62,744 bases of DNA from an uncultured Anaerobiospirillum sp. Lineage in GTDB: Bacteria; Pseudomonadota; Gammaproteobacteria; Enterobacterales; Succinivibrionaceae. Shown here one piece after another: positions 58,331 through 62,744 of this stretch. The notes beneath the pieces were generated by a model. That model searched no databases. It saw nothing but the letters and a program-made list of their open reading frames with translations, and was not told the origin of the DNA. The position numbers were made by a program, and so were the translations under genes. Every line of letters begins with the position of its first letter. Positions within the stretch are counted from its first letter, which is position 1. Where the stretch lies: NCBI GenBank assembly GCA_944390115.1, contig CALXOW010000013.1, positions 1 through 62,744 on the forward strand. The letters run 5' to 3'.

Positions 58331-60454
58331 CTAGGACAAAACGAAGAGACGGGACATGAAGTTCTGCGGCAAGGAAACATTGAGCACCGTACCGTCAGCG
58401 CTCAGGCTATAAGGCTCAGCAGCATGATGCGGATATAGTACCTGGGCACTCTCAACCGGACGCGGCAGCGGCAAGGAGATCACATCCGAGGCCGCCTCAC
58501 CTCTAAAGACCGCAAGATAGAGCTTGTTATCGGTCTTAAGACCAAAGCTCAGATAAGGATCCCCAATGGTAGCAAAGCCCAGCGGCCAAAACGGCAGTGC
58601 GTCCTTGATATCGGCACGCAGAGCCTTATAGCAGGTGAGTGCATCCGTTACTAAGGACAGACGCGCCGCATCAAGCTCTTCGATGGCACCGCTTTGATGC
58701 ACGCGCAATAGTAGAGCGTTAATCATATTGGTAACCACCTCCTCTGGGGTCGCGTTCTTGAGTGGATAGGCCCAAATGGCCGCCTGCTCTGGGGTGACCA
58801 GGGACGCAGCATTGCAGGCAATGGCGCTCATAATGCGAAAATCGGTCTGGTCGGTGACTGACTGAATGCTGTGACGCTGCAACATAGCGTAATCCATACG
58901 CATACCGCCACTGCCGCAATTCTCGAGCACCAAATTAGGATAGCGCGCAAAGATGGAATCGAGCCACGCGAGATAAGCACGCTGATGCTGCAATAGACCA
59001 GCGCCAAAGGACGAAGCGTCCACCTCAGTGCCCACGCCCGAGTCAATGTTATAGTCCATCTTGATATAGCCCACACCGTAGTCTTCGACTAAGCGACGCA
59101 CCACCGCATCAGCATGGGCGCGCACCAGCTCATGCCTAAAATCGAGATGGTAACGCTGCTCACTGACCACACGCTTGCCATGACGCATCAGGAAACACGA
59201 GTCCGGCCACTGTTGAGCCAGCTGACACTTAACGCCCATCGACTCAATCTCCAGCCACAAACCCGGAATCATGCCTTGGGCGCGGATGTAATCTAAGGTC
59301 TTGGCGATGCCGCTAGGGAAGCGCTGCGCCGAAGGTAGCCACGCACCGACGCTATCCCACCAAAAGCCATCGGCGTACCAGCCGCAATCGATGCAAAAGT
59401 ACTCGGCGCCGATGGCACGGGCACGATCGATGAGCGGCACCAAGATCTCCTCATTAGGGTCGCCCATGAGGCAGTTCATGTAGTCATTGAAGATGACCGG
59501 CAGCTCAGTGCTATCCGCGCACGGGCGCATGACACTGCGCCGATAGGCGGTCAGATGGTCCAGAGCCGCATAGCGATCACCGGAGCATAAACCAAAGGCG
59601 ACCGGCACCGTAGTAAAGGACTCCTGCGGCGCCAAGTCTTGGAACCACTGGCTCTCAAGGCCGGTGGGCCCTGAGACCAGGAGATTGAGATGGCCCTTGA
59701 AGTCATTGATTTCATATTGCCAAGCGCCGTTGTGGTTGATTTGGAAAAAGAGGCAGAGCTGATTGAGCGTATCTTCAATCAAGGCCAGCGGCGCATAGTG
59801 CTCCGAGGACATACCACTTGAGCTGGCGATGCTGGCGCGACCACTGGTAAATAAATTAAGGTTTTGACGGCGGAACTTGGGATCGGTCAGCGCGGCCGAG
59901 TACTTCAAAGGTTGTTCATAGGCGCGATGCAAGCCCAGTTGGGGCAGGGAATAGCGCTGCCATTGAGCTTCGGCGCACCAGGAATTAACCGGCACGTTTA
60001 CCCAAAGATAGCGATCCCACGGGGCATAATCACAAGCATCGATATGCGGCAATGCCAGGCTCGAGATGTACTCTAAGGTCTGCACCGCTGAAGAAACATT
60101 GGTGACCTCAGCCCAGCTCTCAATCATGCCTCCGCCTGCAAGCTTGAAGTGCTGCTTGACCGCCAAGCGCGCACTGCGCAGTGATAAGGTAAGATGTCCG
60201 CCCTCAAGCTCATGGCTCACATAACGCAGCTCGCGCCCGGCTTGGGTCGCACCATGGCAGGTGTAGTGGCGCATCGTGTCGTCGCCTGCCAGCTGCACCT
60301 CCACAACCGGTGCCGTGTACTCAGGGTACGGGCGGCATAAGTTGCAAGCATCTGCTGCCCCGACCAAATGCAGCCCAGCAAAGCCGACCCGGTCCTCATC
60401 ATCAACGCTCAAGCTCAGCTTGACCTTATCTCCAGCTAACTCAATCTCTGTCAT
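58331..60454 (-). CDS. Alpha-galactosidase (GH36)
   Basis: 707 aa from ATG 60454, with GGAGG five bases upstream (a GTG one codon earlier is too close to it). It releases galactose from alpha-galactosides such as raffinose or melibiose. An N-terminal beta-sandwich (1-300) is followed by the barrel: FNDYMNCLMGDP, IDCGWYADGFWWDSVGAWLP, nucleophile Asp467 in YIKMDYNID, ENCGSGGMRMDY, and acid/base Asp535 in SVTDQTDFR. The length is typical. No signal peptide, so the substrate is imported by a transporter not encoded nearby. Other alpha-galactoside substrates are possible in this family. Confidence 0.9.
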   Translation of the reverse strand: MTEIELAGDKVKLSLSVDDEDRVGFAGLHLVGAADACNLCRPYPEYTAPVVEVQLAGDDTMRHYTCHGATQAGRELRYVSHELEGGHLTLSLRSARLAVKQHFKLAGGGMIESWAEVTNVSSAVQTLEYISSLALPHIDACDYAPWDRYLWVNVPVNSWCAEAQWQRYSLPQLGLHRAYEQPLKYSAALTDPKFRRQNLNLFTSGRASIASSSGMSSEHYAPLALIEDTLNQLCLFFQINHNGAWQYEINDFKGHLNLLVSGPTGLESQWFQDLAPQESFTTVPVAFGLCSGDRYAALDHLTAYRRSVMRPCADSTELPVIFNDYMNCLMGDPNEEILVPLIDRARAIGAEYFCIDCGWYADGFWWDSVGAWLPSAQRFPSGIAKTLDYIRAQGMIPGLWLEIESMGVKCQLAQQWPDSCFLMRHGKRVVSEQRYHLDFRHELVRAHADAVVRRLVEDYGVGYIKMDYNIDSGVGTEVDASSFGAGLLQHQRAYLAWLDSIFARYPNLVLENCGSGGMRMDYAMLQRHSIQSVTDQTDFRIMSAIACNAASLVTPEQAAIWAYPLKNATPEEVVTNMINALLLRVHQSGAIEELDAARLSLVTDALTCYKALRADIKDALPFWPLGFATIGDPYLSFGLKTDNKLYLAVFRGEAASDVISLPLPRPVESAQVLYPHHAAEPYSLSADGTVLNVSLPQNFMSRLFVLS

Positions 60455-60657
60455 CACAACCTCCGCCTCAAGGACAATTTACACCCCAAAGAATGCAATT
60501 ACGCCCATCTTAATCGTTTAAGAAAAAGCAGAACAAGCACTTTGAGGCCAAAATCCGCACCGAACGCACAAAAACAAACCATCCCTGCTCACGACCGTCA
60601 CTTCAGAGCCAGGGCTGGTTTAGGCACCACCTCGCAACGCCAGGCAGCACCTATAAG
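60455..60657. other. Short intergenic region upstream of GH36
   Basis: About 200 bases holding the GH36 leader. No clear promoter boxes. Confidence 0.4.
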
Positions 60658-61281
60658 TTAATCATCGTCATCGCGGTCGCGCCGTCCACGGCGGTCGCGG
60701 TCATCGTCATCATGATCGCGGCGATCCCGGTCGAAGCGATCATCGCGGTCACGACGATCGCGGTCGAAACGATCATCATCGCGATCTCTGCGATCGCGGT
60801 CGTAGCGATCGTCATCGCGGTCACGGCGATCTCGGTCAAAACGATCATCGCGGTCTCTGCGGTCCCGGTCGAAACGATCATCGCGATCTCTGCGATCCCG
60901 GTCGTAGTGATCATCACGATCACGGCGCTCGCGGTCGTAGCGATCATCGCGGTCGCGACGATCGCGGTCGTAGTGATCATCACGATCCCGGCGCTCGCGG
61001 TCGAAACGATCATCGCGGTCGCGACGGTCGCGGTTGTAGCGATCATCACGGTCGCGGCGATCCCGGTCATAGCGGTCGTCTCTACGATCACCGCGCAAAT
61101 TGTCTAATTGCTGATCGATATGATCTCCAACCCGCTGCTCAATGGCTTGCCTGAGACCATCTAAGTTCGGACCATCGTTATCGGCCGCTTGCGCCTGAGC
61201 TATGCCCTAGGCGCTTAATACCAACGCGGCACTCAAACCCAGCACCGCACTCTTGCTCCATCGGTTCGTGCTTTGACTCAT
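60658..61281 (-). pseudogene. Exported Arg-Asp repeat protein gene with an in-frame amber codon in the signal peptide
   Basis: Read from ATG 61281 the frame gives a signal peptide (KSAVLGLSAALVLSA), then TAG at codon 25 (61209-61207), then GIAQAQA-ADNDG (a good cleavage site), a helical stretch (LDGLRQAIEQRVGDHIDQQLDNL) and eleven copies of an 11-residue unit of the type DRYDRDRRDRD. The only interruption is the amber codon. Downstream of it, an internal start at 61098 would encode just the charged repeat without a signal. Either a fresh pseudogene, amber read-through, or a sequencing error. The Arg/Asp-rich mature protein could bind metal or polyanions; the family is unknown to me. I see no good ribosome site upstream of 61281. 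Confidence 0.6.
60679..61092 (-). repeat. 33-bp in-frame repeat encoding Arg/Asp units
   Basis: About ten to eleven units of 33 bases, rich in GATCGCGGTCG-type words, encode D(R/H)(Y/F)DR(D/E)RRDRD. A few copies carry an extra Asp codon (36 bases). Confidence 0.9.
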
Positions 61282-61293
61282 AGAACTTCGGCT

Positions 61294-61421
61294 CTTGAGA
61301 GAGTCTTGGGGAGTGAAGCTGGTGTTGTAGCAGCAAACAACTCTAAAAATGGATTGAAATCGACCTTTTGCCCACAGGATACCCCTGTTGAACGCGAGGC
61401 TCTCCCCCAGACTCTCTCAAG
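61294..61421. repeat. 20-bp inverted repeat spanning 128 bp, upstream of the RD-repeat gene
   Basis: CTTGAGAGAGTCTTGGGGAG (61294-61313) and its reverse complement with one mismatch (61402-61421) flank 88 bases. It lies 13 bases before the RD-repeat start. It could be a long RNA stem in the leader, paired operators or a MITE-like remnant. No flanking target duplication was evident to me. Confidence 0.75.
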
Positions 61422-61535
61422 GACCAGAACTTCCCTCTTCTAACGTTGCTTCTGCGCAGGAGAGAAAGCCAAAATCTTGGCTAGATATTCCCAAAATTAG
61501 GCAATAACTGGGCCGCGCCTTGAGCACGGCTCAAG

Positions 61536-61844
61536 TTAGCTCGGACGCGGTGCGGGTGCGGGCAGGCCGCCATAGCCTGGCCCTGTAACGATGCTGTGAT
61601 AACGCTCATAGCGATGCGGGCTGCGCGGTGGCGCCTTATGGGACGGCCGAGGTGCGGGCGCTTGATGCGCCGGGCCCCGTGGCGGCGCCTTCTGGGCCGC
61701 TGGAGGTGGTGGATAACGGTGCCCCCTATCATCATCGTAATGGTTGACGGAGCAGGCCGTGGTTAAGGCTAAGGCCAGGGCCGCTACGGTGCTGACCACG
61801 GCAGCGGTCAAGCCCTTGCGTGCAAGCGAGCTGAGTTTGATCAT
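61536..61844 (-). CDS. Small proline/histidine-rich lipoprotein
   Basis: 102 aa from ATG 61844, with GGGAGG seven bases upstream. A lipoprotein signal (ARKGLTAAVVSTVAALALALTTAC, lipobox Leu-Thr-Thr-Ala-Cys with Cys at about 31) is followed by a short mature part. That part is full of Pro, His, Ala and Arg (YPPPPAAQKAPPRGPAHQAPAPRPSHKAPP). It is likely disordered, anchored in the envelope, and may span peptidoglycan or bind metal through its histidines. I do not recognise a family. It lies in the same orientation as the RD-repeat gene. Confidence 0.75.
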   Translation of the reverse strand: MIKLSSLARKGLTAAVVSTVAALALALTTACSVNHYDDDRGHRYPPPPAAQKAPPRGPAHQAPAPRPSHKAPPRSPHRYERYHSIVTGPGYGGLPAPAPRPS

Positions 61845-62242
61845 GGTGCTACCTCCCAAAATATTTTCATGTCTTGATTTCATTATGGGAAGGCAAACCT
61901 TGGCCAAACTTAGCCGGGCCCTTTTTCGCCGAAATTAGCCGCAAATCGATCGCCACTTCCGGACAGCTGAGCCCACATTGTCGGTAAGCCTGCACAGATC
62001 GCAACTCATTGTCAGCATGCCTAGCTACAAGCACTTGCAGATGCCCTCTGAAACGGGCACCCAACGCCGATCCATTTGTGAGTTTCCTCACAAATTTTGC
62101 AGTTCATGTTTTTTCTTTTTGCTAGGTCGTTGCGCCGCTTAAATTAGCCGTTTCTTGCGTTTTTGCTAGTTACATTCGTGACCGCAATCGCAACTTTTTT
62201 GGCAAAAAGCCCAGCATTTGAGTCACCAAGCGCTGGGCGCTC

Positions 62243-62261
62243 AGCCTGATTTCATCAGGCT
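62243..62261. repeat. REP-like hairpin (AGCCTGAT/ATCAGGCT), copy 1
   Basis: AGCCTGAT (62243-62250), loop TTC, ATCAGGCT (62254-62261), followed by TTACGGCG. Related words recur near 62334-62360 (CACATCAGGCTTTATGCG) and at 62648-62668. Confidence 0.65.
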
Positions 62262-62445
62262 TTACGGCGCAGCAATAGTTCCTCGTGCCACCTGTTTTCA
62301 GCACTTTTTGCCGCATACAACATCAAAGCGCGCCCAGCCGCACCACATCAGGCTTTATGCGTTTTTTAATCCAAATTTTTTCCCTCACCTCTTTCCTCTT
62401 AATAGCGCCTGAGTCGTCTTAGAGCGGGTTGTAACTTTAGGTCAT

Positions 62446-62477
62446 GAAAGCTTTTGGGTTTACTCAAAAGCTTTTTT
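62446..62477 (+). terminator. Terminator-like hairpin
   Basis: GAAAGCTTTTG (62446-62456) and CAAAAGCTTTTTTC (62464-62477) form a stem with a T6 tail on the plus strand. No gene ends immediately upstream, so it may end an unseen RNA. Confidence 0.55.
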
Positions 62478-62647
62478 CGTATGGAGGGCACCAAGCCTCG
62501 GCTCTGCGGCTCCACTTAGTGGCACTGCGCCTTACCCCAGCGGTAAGTGCGACCCCACTAAGTCAAAACGCGCGCGCTGAAGCGGCGGCCGACCTCACGG
62601 CAGTGGGCTTAGTCCTAAGCAAAAGAAAAAAATTTTGCTTGGGCGCC

Positions 62648-62668
62648 AAGCCTGATGCCATCAGGGTT
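62648..62668. repeat. REP-like hairpin, copy 3
   Basis: AAGCCTGAT, loop GCC, ATCAGGGTTT: a variant of the hairpin at 62243-62261, also followed by GCGG. Confidence 0.55.
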
Positions 62669-62744
62669 TGCGGCTGTTTTAACTGGGATCCCAGCTAAAA
62701 ACGTGAACTCCATCACGCTCAACGCGCTAAGGCGCATGCAATCA

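Larger units (their letters stand above)
61845..62744. other. Gene-free right end with hairpins
   Basis: 900 bases. Short frames (for example 62218-62412 and 62444-62698) lack ribosome sites and recognisable domains. The interval contains the REP-like hairpins and the terminator-like stem listed below. Confidence 0.5.

Noticed and set aside
60651-61091. Met/Ile/Thr/Ala-rich protein on the same strand as the RD repeats
   Set aside because: It is the shifted reading frame of the Arg/Asp repeat. Its composition follows from the repeat DNA, and it has no ribosome site.
62444-62698. Small gene at the right end
   Set aside because: The frame begins inside a terminator-like hairpin, has no ribosome site and shows no family features.

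Overview
The window looks like chromosomal DNA of a gut-associated, motile, probably anaerobic gammaproteobacterium. The evidence is a gammaproteobacterial-type 6S RNA, an E. coli-like uidA/uidB/uidC glucuronide module, a FliA-type promoter in front of a flagellin gene, and the 'GGGtGRT' protein/Fe-S scaffold pair that is common in anaerobes. I suspect the Succinivibrionaceae (Aeromonadales), but this is inference from gene content only. There is no phage, plasmid or intact transposon. Genes are separated by long intergenic stretches rich in hairpins and short tandem repeats.

Layout. 0-8 kb: glucuronide utilisation, with uidA, uidB and two tandem uidC-like porins on the minus strand and a divergent AraC-type regulator. 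8.5-21.8 kb: transporters (BrnQ, EamA, YczE-like, NhaD-like) mixed with unusual proteins: a low-complexity 785-aa protein, an orphan JetD-like protein with a degraded Toprim site, a membrane protein with a repeat tail, and a degenerate IS3-type integrase with an internal duplication. 22-29 kb: tRNA-Ser(GGA), an AAA-ATPase/PD-(D/E)XK protein, an NSS-type symporter, a lipoprotein, a Nudix hydrolase and a maltose O-acetyltransferase-type enzyme. 30-34.2 kb: a beta-glucoside operon made of a GPH symporter, a GH1 enzyme with the 6-phospho-glucoside signature, and a ROK kinase. 34.8-35.1 kb: 6S RNA. 35.4-41.2 kb: a large exported protein of unknown function and a membrane diguanylate cyclase. 41.2-41.9 kb: a four-copy repeat in which every copy carries a G-quadruplex motif. 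42-45 kb: the GGGtGRT/Fe-S scaffold pair and a SASA-type esterase. 45-52.2 kb: a complete trp operon, trpE-G-D-C-F-B-A, with all seven functions as separate cistrons. 52.8-60.5 kb: enolase, flagellin, a DUF533/TerB-like protein and a GH36 alpha-galactosidase. 60.6-62.7 kb: an Arg-Asp repeat gene interrupted by an amber codon, a small Pro-rich lipoprotein and an empty hairpin-rich end.

How it fits together. The carbohydrate genes (glucuronides, beta-glucosides, alpha-galactosides, acetylated sugars) all fit uptake through porins and cation symporters with no PTS component seen, feeding glycolysis (enolase is nearby). The most unusual points are the apparent route from an ATP-dependent ROK kinase to a phospho-beta-glucosidase, the JetD-like protein without jetABC, the inactivated IS3-type protein, the G4 repeat array, the transcribed microsatellite in the enolase leader, and in-frame tandem repeats (often 18-bp units) at the 3' ends of several genes, including three trp genes.
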